A DNA stretch of 64,000 nt from Rhodovulum sulfidophilum (GTDB lineage Bacteria; Pseudomonadota; Alphaproteobacteria; Rhodobacterales; Rhodobacteraceae): positions 1 through 64,000 of the forward strand of contig QFPW01000007.1 of the NCBI GenBank assembly GCA_003241785.1, written 5' to 3'. Below the pieces are notes generated by a model that saw only the letters and a list, made by a program, of their open reading frames with translations, had not been told where the DNA came from and searched no databases. Positions 18,177 to 25,319 of the stretch are shown here, in pieces. The position numbers and the translations under genes were made by a program. Position 1 is the first letter of the stretch, and every line of letters begins with the position of its first letter.

Positions 18177-18866
18177 ATGGAACATCTCGCCGAATATGCC
18201 CCGCTGCTGGTGCGTGGCTGGTTCGTGACCATCGCGCTCGCGGTGCTGTCGCTGGCGATCGCGACGCTGCTCGGCGCGCTCGGGGCGGCGGGACGGCTCA
18301 GCCGCTCGCCCGTCGCGCGCGGGGCGGTCTTCCTCTACACGACGGTCATCCGGGGCGTGCCGGACCTCGTGCTGCTGCTGCTCGTCTATTTCGGCGGGCA
18401 GCGGCTGCTCAACACGCTGCTCGACCTTTTCGGGGCCGGGCCGGTCACGTTGTCGCCCTTCGTCGCCGGCGTGCTCTCGATCGGCTTCATCTACGGCGCC
18501 TACCTGACCGAGACCTTCCGCGGCGCCTTCCTCGCGATCCCGCGCGGCCAGATCGAGTCGGCCTCGGCGCTCGGCCTGCGCCGCTGGCCGCTCTTTCGCT
18601 TCGTGCTGCTGCCGCAGCTGATCCGCTTCGCCCTCGCGGGCTACGGCAACACCTGGCAGGTGCTGGTGAAGTCGACGGCGGTCGTCTCGGTGATCGGGCT
18701 CTCCGACCTCGTCGGCTTCGCCAACGACGCCGGCAAGACCACGCGCGAGCCCTTCATCTTCTTCGTCGCGGTGCTGGCGGGCTATCTCTTCATCACCTGG
18801 GCCTCGACCCGGATCCTCGCGCTGCTGGAGCGGCGCGCCGAGGTCGGATACGCCCATGCGCGTTGA
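18177..18866 (+). CDS. Amino-acid ABC transporter permease (HisQ/ArtQ-like)
   Basis: Inner-membrane permease of 229 residues with about five hydrophobic segments. The N-terminal block has TTVIRGVPDLVLLLLVYFGG. The EAA-type loop that contacts the ATPase is at about 130-150 (RGAFLAIPRGQIESASALG). These mark the HisM/HisQ subfamily of polar amino-acid permeases. ATG 18177 is preceded by the hairpin and only a weak ribosome site, consistent with coupling or reduced translation. It overlaps the next permease by 11 bases. Confidence 0.92.
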   Translation: MEHLAEYAPLLVRGWFVTIALAVLSLAIATLLGALGAAGRLSRSPVARGAVFLYTTVIRGVPDLVLLLLVYFGGQRLLNTLLDLFGAGPVTLSPFVAGVLSIGFIYGAYLTETFRGAFLAIPRGQIESASALGLRRWPLFRFVLLPQLIRFALAGYGNTWQVLVKSTAVVSVIGLSDLVGFANDAGKTTREPFIFFVAVLAGYLFITWASTRILALLERRAEVGYAHAR

Positions 18867-19545
18867 TCTTGTCCTCGAGAACTGGCCGCTCTTCGCGCAT
18901 GGTGTCTGGATCACGACGCAGCTCACGGTGCTGTCGCTCCTGATCGGCTTCGCGATCGCGCTGCCCGCCGGCATGGCGCGGGCGCGCCGCGCGCGGTTCT
19001 GGGAACCCGTGATCGGCGCCTACGTCTACCTCTTCCGCGGCACGCCGCTCCTCGTGCAGACCTTCCTCATCTACTATGGGCTGGCGCAGTTCGGCTGGAT
19101 CCGCGCGAGCTGGGCCTGGACCTTCCTGCGCGATCCCTGGTGGTGCGCGATCATCGCCTTCTCGCTCAATTCCGGCGCCTATTCGACCGAGATCATCCGC
19201 GGCGCGATCCAGACCACCCCGAAGGGCGAGCTCGAGGCGGCCGCCGCGCTCGGCCTGTCGCCGCGCCAGTCGACCTGGCTCGTGATGATCCCCTCGGCCC
19301 TGCGCCGCGCGCTGCCGCAATACGGCAACGAGGTCGTCTTCATGCTGCACGGCACGGCGGTGGCGAGCGTGATCACGCTGAAGGACATCCTCGGCGCGGG
19401 CCGCACGCTCAACGCGAAATTCTACCTCGCCTACGAGGGGTTCCTGACCGCCGCGCTGCTCTACATGGCGATCACCTTCCTGCTCGTCTGGCTGTTCCGC
19501 CAGCTCGAGAACCGCTACCTGCGCCACCTCACCGTCGCGCGCTAG
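18856..19545 (+). CDS. Amino-acid ABC transporter permease (HisM/ArtM-like)
   Basis: Second inner-membrane permease, also 229 residues, pairing with the previous one. It has the characteristic VYLFRGTPLLVQTFLIYYGL near 55-75 and the EAA loop IIRGAIQTTPKGELEAAAALG. It starts inside the end of the upstream permease (11-base overlap), so the two are translationally coupled. No ATP-binding subunit gene follows; the next gene is on the other strand and its stop shares the CTAG of this gene's stop. The ATPase must be encoded elsewhere or shared with another transporter. Confidence 0.93.
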   Translation: MRVDLVLENWPLFAHGVWITTQLTVLSLLIGFAIALPAGMARARRARFWEPVIGAYVYLFRGTPLLVQTFLIYYGLAQFGWIRASWAWTFLRDPWWCAIIAFSLNSGAYSTEIIRGAIQTTPKGELEAAAALGLSPRQSTWLVMIPSALRRALPQYGNEVVFMLHGTAVASVITLKDILGAGRTLNAKFYLAYEGFLTAALLYMAITFLLVWLFRQLENRYLRHLTVAR

Positions 19546-19928
19546 AATTCCGAACCCGGTTCGACCCGGTAGACCTGCGTGTCGCCGAAGGTGAATTCGG
19601 CGAGGGTGCCGTCGTTGAGACGGCCGGTCGCGGTCCCGGATTTGAGGTCGCCCGCGCGGGTGATGAAAAGCTGGCCGGAGCGGCCGTCGGCGCAGATGGC
19701 GGGGACGATGACCGCCCGGCGCCCCGTCGCGGAATCGTAGGTGCCCGAACAGGTGAGGCCGGTGTCGGTCGTGACGGAGAACTTGCCCTGTCCCCCGAGG
19801 CGCGCGGTGGCGTAGCCCCGGGCCGGATCCTCGCCGATCCTGCCTTCGACGTCCCAGCGGAATTCGGTGGCGCAGGCCGCGAGGACCGGCAGGGCGGCGA
19901 GGGAGAGAAAGCGCTTCATTCGGACCAT
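19542..19928 (-). CDS. Small predicted lipoprotein of unknown function
   Basis: 128 residues (125 if the second ATG, 19919, is used). The N-terminus MKRFLSLAALPVLAACA is a lipoprotein signal with a lipobox ending in Cys, so the protein is probably anchored in the outer or inner membrane. The mature part is Gly/Thr-rich and probably beta-structured, with two further cysteines (TCSGTYD, AICADGR) that could form a disulfide. I do not recognise the family. Its stop overlaps the stop of the convergent permease by CTAG. Confidence 0.8.
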   Translation of the reverse strand: MVRMKRFLSLAALPVLAACATEFRWDVEGRIGEDPARGYATARLGGQGKFSVTTDTGLTCSGTYDSATGRRAVIVPAICADGRSGQLFITRAGDLKSGTATGRLNDGTLAEFTFGDTQVYRVEPGSEF

Positions 19929-20053
19929 CCCTTGCGCGGAGAGGCGGTCGCGCCGCCGGCGGGAAACAATAGACGCGACGCTCCGGCCCGTTCCACCGCG
20001 AATATGTCCGCCGTGGCGGTGGGCCGTCGTCCGTCCCCGTCTCGGGCGCGGAC

Positions 20054-20071
20054 GGCGGACCGAGGTCCGCC
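20054..20071. repeat. Short intergenic palindrome with CTACG tail
   Basis: GGCGGACC, GA, GGTCCGCC is a perfect 8-bp inverted repeat followed directly by CTACG. A second element of the same layout, also followed by CTACG, lies at 30081-30105. Such short palindromes are likely members of a dispersed intergenic repeat family. Confidence 0.5.
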
Positions 20072-20189
20072 CTACGGGCGCCGCCGCGCGGAAGGGGCGC
20101 CGTCACCCGGTTGCCACGCCCGGCGGGATAAGCGCGGGCCGCGGCGCGGGAGGCTTCCCCGCGCGCACCGGACCGGCTAGGACGGCGGC

Positions 20190-21398
20190 ATGACAGAGAC
20201 CGAGACCGAAACGCGGCCCGCCGTCCGGCTGCGCCCGAACGTGAACGCGCAGAACCTGCGCTTCGGCGCGCCCTGGGCCTACGCCGACCAGCTGGTTCTG
20301 GACCGCCGGACGCGCGCGATCCCCGCCGGCGCGGTGGTGGAGCTGCAGGACGCCGAGCGGCGGCCGCTCGGCGCCGCGGCCTTCAACGCCGGCTCGAAGA
20401 TCGCGGCGCGGATGCTCGACCGCGACCCGGCGGCGGAGATCGACGCGGACTGGTTCGCCGCCCGCCTCCGGACCGCGCTGGAGCTGCGCGAGACGCTGTT
20501 TGACGAACCCTTCTACCGGCTGATCCACGCCGAGGCCGACGGGATGCCCGGGGTGGTGATCGACCGCTTCGGCGACGCGGCGGTGATCCAGCCGAACGCC
20601 GCCTGGGCCGAGACGCGGCTCGGGGCGCTCGCAGAGGCGCTCGGCGCGGTCACGGGCGTCACCACGATCGTCAAGAACGGCGCGGGCCGCGCACGGGCGC
20701 TGGAGGGGCTGCCGGAGGCTTCCGAGGTGCTGACCGGCGCGCTCGAGGCGCCGGTGCCGGTGCGCATGAACGGCGCGACCTATCTCGCCGACCTGATCGG
20801 CGGCCAGAAGACCGGGCTCTTCTACGACCAGCGGCCGAACCACGCCTTCGCCGCGCGGCTCGGCCGCGGGCGGGAGGTGCTCGACGTCTTCAGCCATGTC
20901 GGGGGCTTCGCGCTCGCCGCGCTCGCGGGCGGGGCCACCGGCGCGCTGGCGGTCGACGGCTCGGCGGCGGCGCTCGATCTCGCCACGCGCGGCGCCGAGG
21001 CGACCGGGGTCGCCGGCGCCTTCGCGACGCAGAAGGCCGACGCCTTCGACGCGATGACGCGGCTCGGCGAGGAGGGGCGGCGCTTCGGCCTCGTCGTCTG
21101 CGACCCGCCGGCCTTCGCGCCCAACAAGCCGGCGCTGGAGGCGGGGCTGCGCGCCTACGAGCGGGTCGCGCGGCTCGGCGCCGCGCTGGTCGAGCCCGGC
21201 GGCTTTCTCGTGCTCTGCTCCTGCAGCCACGCGGCCGATCTCGTCCGGTTCCGCGAGGCGAGCCTGCGCGGCGTCGGGCGCGCCGGCCGGAGCGCGCGGA
21301 TCCTCGGCACCGGCGGGGCGGGGCCCGATCATCCGGTGCATCCCCATCTCGCGGAAAGCGCCTATCTCAAGGCGCTCTTCCTGCGCCTCGACGGATGA
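20190..21398 (+). CDS. rlmI: Class I SAM-dependent rRNA (cytosine-C5) methyltransferase, RlmI-like
   Basis: 402 residues. An N-terminal PUA-like RNA-binding domain (about 10-80) is followed by the RlmI-type middle region and a Rossmann methyltransferase. Motifs include ADLIGGQKTGLFYDQRPNH, the SAM-binding VLDVFSHVGGFALAALAGGA, the catalytic-loop VVCDPPAFAPNK, and SCSH near the C-terminus. In E. coli RlmI makes m5C1962 of 23S rRNA; the exact target here is inferred. The stop overlaps the start of the PIN gene by 4 bases (ATGA). Confidence 0.9.
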   Translation: MTETETETRPAVRLRPNVNAQNLRFGAPWAYADQLVLDRRTRAIPAGAVVELQDAERRPLGAAAFNAGSKIAARMLDRDPAAEIDADWFAARLRTALELRETLFDEPFYRLIHAEADGMPGVVIDRFGDAAVIQPNAAWAETRLGALAEALGAVTGVTTIVKNGAGRARALEGLPEASEVLTGALEAPVPVRMNGATYLADLIGGQKTGLFYDQRPNHAFAARLGRGREVLDVFSHVGGFALAALAGGATGALAVDGSAAALDLATRGAEATGVAGAFATQKADAFDAMTRLGEEGRRFGLVVCDPPAFAPNKPALEAGLRAYERVARLGAALVEPGGFLVLCSCSHAADLVRFREASLRGVGRAGRSARILGTGGAGPDHPVHPHLAESAYLKALFLRLDG

Positions 21399-21958
21399 CA
21401 GCCGCGCCGCGGCACGGCGCGTCGAGGGTGCTGCTCGACGCCAATGTCCTGTTCCCGACCGTCCTGCGCGAGATCCTGATCGGGGTGGCGGAGACCGGCG
21501 CCTACAGGCCGGTCTGGTCGCCGCGCATCCTCGAGGAATGGGCGCGGGCGACCCGGCGCCTCAGGGATGGCGCCGAGGCGATCGCCCGCGCCGAGATCGC
21601 GATCCTGCGCGACGAATGGCCCAGGGCCGAGGTCACCCCGACCGATGAGCTGATCGCCGGGATCACGCTGCCCGATCCCGACGACGCGCATGTGCTGGCG
21701 GCGGCGATCGCCGGCGGCGCGGACACGCTGCTCACGCTCAACCGCGCCGATTTCCCCAACCGGCTGCTCGCGCCCTACGGGGTGATCCCGCGCGATCCGG
21801 ACGGGTTCCTGACCGAGCTCGCCGAGGCGCGCGCCGACGTGGCGCAGGTGCTCGAGGCGGTGCGGGCGCGCACCGAGGCGATCGCCGGACGGCGGATCGA
21901 GCTGCGCCCGCTCCTGAAGCGCGCGGGCCTGCCCCGGCTCGGGCGGCTGCTCGGCTGA
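21395..21958 (+). CDS. PIN domain-containing protein (Rhodobacter RSP_2648-like)
   Basis: 187 residues with an N-terminal PIN nuclease fold: RVLLDANVLFPTVLRE carries the first Asp, followed by PRILEEWARA and the LPDPDDAHVLAAA acidic motif, then LLTLNRADF. The tail after about 130 is helical. It resembles the RSP_2648 group conserved in Rhodobacteraceae. ATG 21395 overlaps the rlmI stop by ATGA, so it is made together with the methyltransferase. No antitoxin-sized gene precedes it, so a role in RNA handling is more likely than a plasmid-type toxin. Confidence 0.82.
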   Translation: MTAAPRHGASRVLLDANVLFPTVLREILIGVAETGAYRPVWSPRILEEWARATRRLRDGAEAIARAEIAILRDEWPRAEVTPTDELIAGITLPDPDDAHVLAAAIAGGADTLLTLNRADFPNRLLAPYGVIPRDPDGFLTELAEARADVAQVLEAVRARTEAIAGRRIELRPLLKRAGLPRLGRLLG

Positions 21959-21961
21959 GGG

Positions 21962-23026
21962 TCAGATGTCGCCCTCGGCGGCGACCACCGCGCGCAGGTC
22001 GAGCGAGCTCTGCCGGTTCAGTTTCGTCGCGCAGGACCCGAGGAACCCGTCCATCGCCGCGAAGCCCGCGTCGCGCAGCTGCAGGAGCAGGGCGCGGTTC
22101 GGGGTCATCTTCGAGACGAGGCCGAGCTGGTTCATGAGCTTGTCGTCGCTGACCGAATGCACGTAGTTCCGTTTCATCGCCCCCTCGGCGAGCGTGCCCG
22201 CGTCGAGCATGCGGTTCACGAAGGCGATCGCCCGGAGCTCGCGCAGGAGCGAGGCGTTGAAGCTGATCTCGTTGATCCGGCTCTCGATCTCCGAGGCGGT
22301 GGTCGGCAGCTCCTCGCGGTAGAGCGGGTTGATGTGGATGATCACGATGTCGGGCGTCTTCGTGTCGTAGAACAGCGGATAGAGCGCCGGGTTGCCGACA
22401 TAGCCGCCGTCCCAGTAGGCCTCGCGCCGGCCGGTCTTCGGATCGTCGATCTCGATCGCCTGGTAGAGCGTCGGCAGACAGGCGGAGGCGAGGATCGCCT
22501 CGGTCGTCACGTCCGCCCCGTGGAAGATCCGCGACTTGCCGGAGCGCACGTTGGTCGCGTTGACGAAGAGCTTCGGCCCGACCCTCGAGCGCATCGTCGC
22601 GTCGTCGAGCAGCGCCTCGACCGTGTCGCGCAGCGGGTGATAGTTCGTCGGGTTGAACTGATAGGGCGAGAAAACCCGGGTAAGCGCGCCACTCGCCACG
22701 ACGGCGGGGTGAAACTCGAGCGCGCGGGCGGTCAGCCCCGGCGACGGGGCGACGAAGCGCAGCCAGTCCATCACCGCCTCCGAGCCGAGGCCGTCGAGAC
22801 CGGTCAGCGACAGCCAGAAGTCGCTCAGCGCCTTGCGCGCGCCCTCGCGCCCGCCGACGACGAAGCCGTGCTTCAGCGCCGCGGCGTTCATCGCTCCCGC
22901 CGAGGTCGCGGTCACGCCCTCGATCTCGATCCGCTCCTCCTGGAGCAGCCGGTCGAGCGCGCCCCAGGTAAAGGCGCCGTGCGCGCCGCCGCCCTGCAAA
23001 GCCAGGTTGATCGTGATTTTCGACAA
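21962..23026 (-). CDS. Patatin-like phospholipase family protein
   Basis: Ser-Asp dyad lipid acyl hydrolase of 354 residues. The oxyanion loop is LQGGGAHGAF (10-19), the nucleophile is S42 in ATSAGAMNAA, and the catalytic Asp lies in the DGGYVGNPALYP motif. The order and spacing match bacterial patatin proteins. There is no signal peptide, so it is probably cytoplasmic or peripheral to the inner membrane. It is convergent with the PIN gene (3 bases between stops). The physiological substrate is unknown. Confidence 0.92.
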   Translation of the reverse strand: MSKITINLALQGGGAHGAFTWGALDRLLQEERIEIEGVTATSAGAMNAAALKHGFVVGGREGARKALSDFWLSLTGLDGLGSEAVMDWLRFVAPSPGLTARALEFHPAVVASGALTRVFSPYQFNPTNYHPLRDTVEALLDDATMRSRVGPKLFVNATNVRSGKSRIFHGADVTTEAILASACLPTLYQAIEIDDPKTGRREAYWDGGYVGNPALYPLFYDTKTPDIVIIHINPLYREELPTTASEIESRINEISFNASLLRELRAIAFVNRMLDAGTLAEGAMKRNYVHSVSDDKLMNQLGLVSKMTPNRALLLQLRDAGFAAMDGFLGSCATKLNRQSSLDLRAVVAAEGDI

Positions 23027-23256
23027 GCCAGTCCCTCCGTCCGGGTCGGGTCCGGGAAGCCCGGAAGCGCCTTTCGCGGCTCCAAGTATATTTCGCAGAT
23101 GCGAAATGAACAGGGACCGGCGTCTCTTCGCCTACGGGCGGTCAACTTCGCGCGAGGAGTGAGTCGTTTCTGGAAGGACCATGAACTCGCTCGCGCTTCT
23201 ACCCTGAGTCGCATCGGAGCCGCCCGGGACCGCCGCCGGAAGCAGTGATGGTCAGC

Positions 23257-23283
23257 GGTTGCACATCTTGTGGTTGTGCAACC
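23257..23283. promoter_or_regulatory. 9-bp perfect inverted repeat
   Basis: GGTTGCACA and TGTGCAACC with a 9-base spacer. It lies downstream of the predicted sRNA terminator (reading leftward) and far upstream of the patatin start. It could be an operator for a dimeric regulator or a stem-loop; no T-run follows closely on either strand. Confidence 0.4.
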
Positions 23284-23325
23284 TCGCGTGTTTTGGCAAG
23301 ACTGGGCGTCAGCCGACAAGGCGCG

Positions 23326-23401
23326 AAAAAAAACGCCCTCCAAGGGAGGGCGTCAAGTCGTTGAGGCAGGTTTCATACAGGCAAGAAACCTATCGAGCAG
23401 T
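23326..23401 (-). ncRNA. Predicted ~76-nt small RNA with intrinsic terminator
   Basis: On the minus strand a good sigma70-like promoter (TTGGCG, 17-base spacer, TATAAG) is followed by a short transcript predicted to start near 23401. It contains a 7-bp hairpin (AGGTTTC and GAAACCT with a 10-base loop, 23368-23391) and then a 9-bp terminator stem (23333-23353) followed by eight U (23326-23333). There is no open frame of note inside. Size and layout resemble the suhB/alpha-r8 (MmgR) trans-acting sRNAs of alphaproteobacteria, but I could not test that family assignment. Confidence 0.65.
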
Positions 23402-23407
23402 GGAACC

Positions 23408-23436
23408 CTTATACAAAATCAAAGACCTACCGCCAA
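23408..23436 (-). promoter_or_regulatory. Promoter of the predicted small RNA
   Basis: Reading the minus strand: -35 TTGGCG (complement of 23431-23436), a 17-base spacer, and -10 TATAAG (complement of 23408-23413), five of six matches to TATAAT. The predicted start is about 7 bases further on, near 23401. Confidence 0.55.
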
Positions 23437-23515
23437 GCCAAAAATCCACGTGCGACCTTGGGGAAGCATGCACTAAGGTCATGACGGGCCCTTTTATCGA
23501 CGGAATGTGATCTCG

Positions 23516-25312
23516 ATGACACGCATCCAACGGGCGGCGCGGATCGCCGCCCTCATCCTCGCGCTGCCGCCCCTGGCCGCGCAGGCGGAGCCGCGTCATG
23601 GCATATCTATGTATGGGGAGCCCGCGCTCCCCCCGGATTTTGTTTCTCTCCCCTATGCCAATCCCGAGGCGCCGAAGGGCGGCTCCATCGTCTTCGGCGA
23701 GGTCGGCGGCTTTGACTCGCTCAATCCGTACATTTTGAAGGGTCGGGCTCCCTACATCGTCCAGGCGCATGTCTTCGAGACACTTATGGCGCGGAACTGG
23801 GACGAACCCTTCGGACTCTACGGGCTGCTCGCCGAATCAATCGACGTGGCCGATGACCGCTCCTCGGTGGCGTTCACCCTCCGCGCGAACGCGCGCTTCT
23901 CCGACGGCAGCCCGGTCACGGTCGAGGATGTGATCTGGTCGATGGAGGCATTGGCTGAGAAAGGTCTTCCAAGATACTCTAATTCCTGGGATAAAGTCGA
24001 AAGTATCGAGAAGGTGGGCGACCGCGGTGTGCGGTTCGCCTTCAGCGCGCCGGACGCCGAACTGCCGCTCCTGATCGGGATGCGCCCGATTCTGAAGAGG
24101 GCGGACTGGGACGGGATCGATTTCGCGCGGTCTAGCCTGCGCGTGCCGATCGGATCCGGGCCCTATGTGATCGGCGATTTCGAGCCCGGACGCTACGTGG
24201 TGCTCGACCGGAACCCGGATTACTGGGGCCGCGATGTGCCTTACAACCAGGGCCTGAACAACTTCGACCACATCCGGACCGACTATTTCGTCGACGCCGG
24301 CGTGATGTTCCAGGCCTTCACCGCGGGTGCGCTCTCGGTCTACCGCGAGCTCAATCCCGCGCGCTGGCGGAGCGAATACGGCTTCGCCGCGATCAAGTCG
24401 GGCGCGGTGGTGAAGGCGGAGATCCCGCACGGCCGGCCGTCCGGGATGGAGGGGTTCGTCTTCAACACCCGCCGCCCGGTCTTCGCCGACTGGCGGGTGC
24501 GCGACGCGCTGACGCTCGCCTTCAACTACGATTTCATCAGCCAGACCATCAACGGCGGGCCGATGCCGCGGCGGGAAAGCTACTTCGCCAATTCGCCGCT
24601 CGGCATGGGCGCGGGACCGGCGGAGGGCAGGGTGCGCGACCTGCTGGCGCCCTTCGCCGCCGGGATGACGCCCGACGCGCTCGACGCCTACGCGCCGCCG
24701 GTCTCCGACGGCTCGCCCCGCAACCGGCGCAACATGCGCGCGGCGGCCGAGGAGCTGCGGGAGGCGGGCTGGACCGTCGAGAACGGGGTCCTGAAGAACG
24801 CCGGGGGCGAGCCGTTCCGGTTCGAGATCCTGCTCTCGGGCGCGCAGAGCGAGGTCGCCGCCGGCCTGTTCCGCGACGCGCTGCGCCAGCTCGGCATCGA
24901 CGCGCGGATCACCCTGGTGGACGAGGCGCAGTACAACGCGCGCAAGGCCGACTACGACTTCGACATGATCCTCAACACCTGGAACATGTCGCTGAGCCCG
25001 GGCAATGAGCAGATGCTCTACTGGGGCTCCGGCGGCGTGACGACGCCGGGGACCCGCAACTATCCCGGCGTGAACAGCCCGGCGGCCGAGGCGATGATCG
25101 CCGACATGCTCGCGACCCGCGACCCGGCCGAGTTTCAGGCCGCTGTCCAGGCCCTCGACCGGGTGCTGACCACCGGGCGCTACGTGATCCCGTTCTGGTT
25201 CCAGGACCGCAGCCTGATCGCGCACAAGGCCGACCTGCGCTACCCCGAGCGGCTGCCGGTCTACGGCGACTGGATCGGCTGGCTGCCCGAGGTGTGGTGG
25301 CAGGCCAACTGA
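23516..25312 (+). CDS. Extracellular solute-binding protein family 5 (YejA-like peptide-binding protein)
   Basis: Periplasmic binding protein of an oligopeptide ABC transporter, 598 residues. The signal peptide is about 25 residues, ending in AAQA. The mature N-terminus RHGISMYGEPALPPDFVSL and PKGGSIVFGEVGGFDSLNPY are typical of the YejA branch of SBP_bac_5, as are NARFSDGSPVTVEDVIWS and the GSGPY segment. ATG 23516 is chosen; GTG 23507 in the same frame would add three residues. The permease and ATPase genes (yejBEF) do not follow, since the next gene is on the other strand, so this is an orphan binding protein here. The predicted sRNA is transcribed divergently from its leader. Confidence 0.9.
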   Translation: MTRIQRAARIAALILALPPLAAQAEPRHGISMYGEPALPPDFVSLPYANPEAPKGGSIVFGEVGGFDSLNPYILKGRAPYIVQAHVFETLMARNWDEPFGLYGLLAESIDVADDRSSVAFTLRANARFSDGSPVTVEDVIWSMEALAEKGLPRYSNSWDKVESIEKVGDRGVRFAFSAPDAELPLLIGMRPILKRADWDGIDFARSSLRVPIGSGPYVIGDFEPGRYVVLDRNPDYWGRDVPYNQGLNNFDHIRTDYFVDAGVMFQAFTAGALSVYRELNPARWRSEYGFAAIKSGAVVKAEIPHGRPSGMEGFVFNTRRPVFADWRVRDALTLAFNYDFISQTINGGPMPRRESYFANSPLGMGAGPAEGRVRDLLAPFAAGMTPDALDAYAPPVSDGSPRNRRNMRAAAEELREAGWTVENGVLKNAGGEPFRFEILLSGAQSEVAAGLFRDALRQLGIDARITLVDEAQYNARKADYDFDMILNTWNMSLSPGNEQMLYWGSGGVTTPGTRNYPGVNSPAAEAMIADMLATRDPAEFQAAVQALDRVLTTGRYVIPFWFQDRSLIAHKADLRYPERLPVYGDWIGWLPEVWWQAN

Positions 25313-25319
25313 GCCCGAC

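Larger units (their letters stand above)
23027..23515. other. AT-richer intergenic region with predicted sRNA
   Basis: 489 bases between the patatin and peptide-binding genes. The right half is clearly less GC-rich than its surroundings: I count 28 of 60 G+C at 23401-23460. It contains a 9-bp stem-loop (23257-23283), a predicted minus-strand small RNA with promoter and intrinsic terminator (23326-23436), and presumably the promoter of the peptide-binding gene. Short open frames here have no ribosome site or recognisable product. Confidence 0.6.

Noticed and set aside
21395..21958. PIN protein as toxin of a toxin-antitoxin pair
   Set aside because: The preceding gene is a 402-residue rRNA methyltransferase, not an antitoxin, and the following gene is on the other strand.
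22157..23248. 352-codon plus-strand frame opposite the patatin gene
   Set aside because: Its product is a low-complexity Arg/Glu/Ala shadow; the patatin motifs on the other strand are unambiguous.
23259..23510. Short plus-strand frames in the gap before the peptide-binding gene
   Set aside because: No ribosome site and no recognisable product; the region is better explained by the predicted minus-strand sRNA and promoter sequences.
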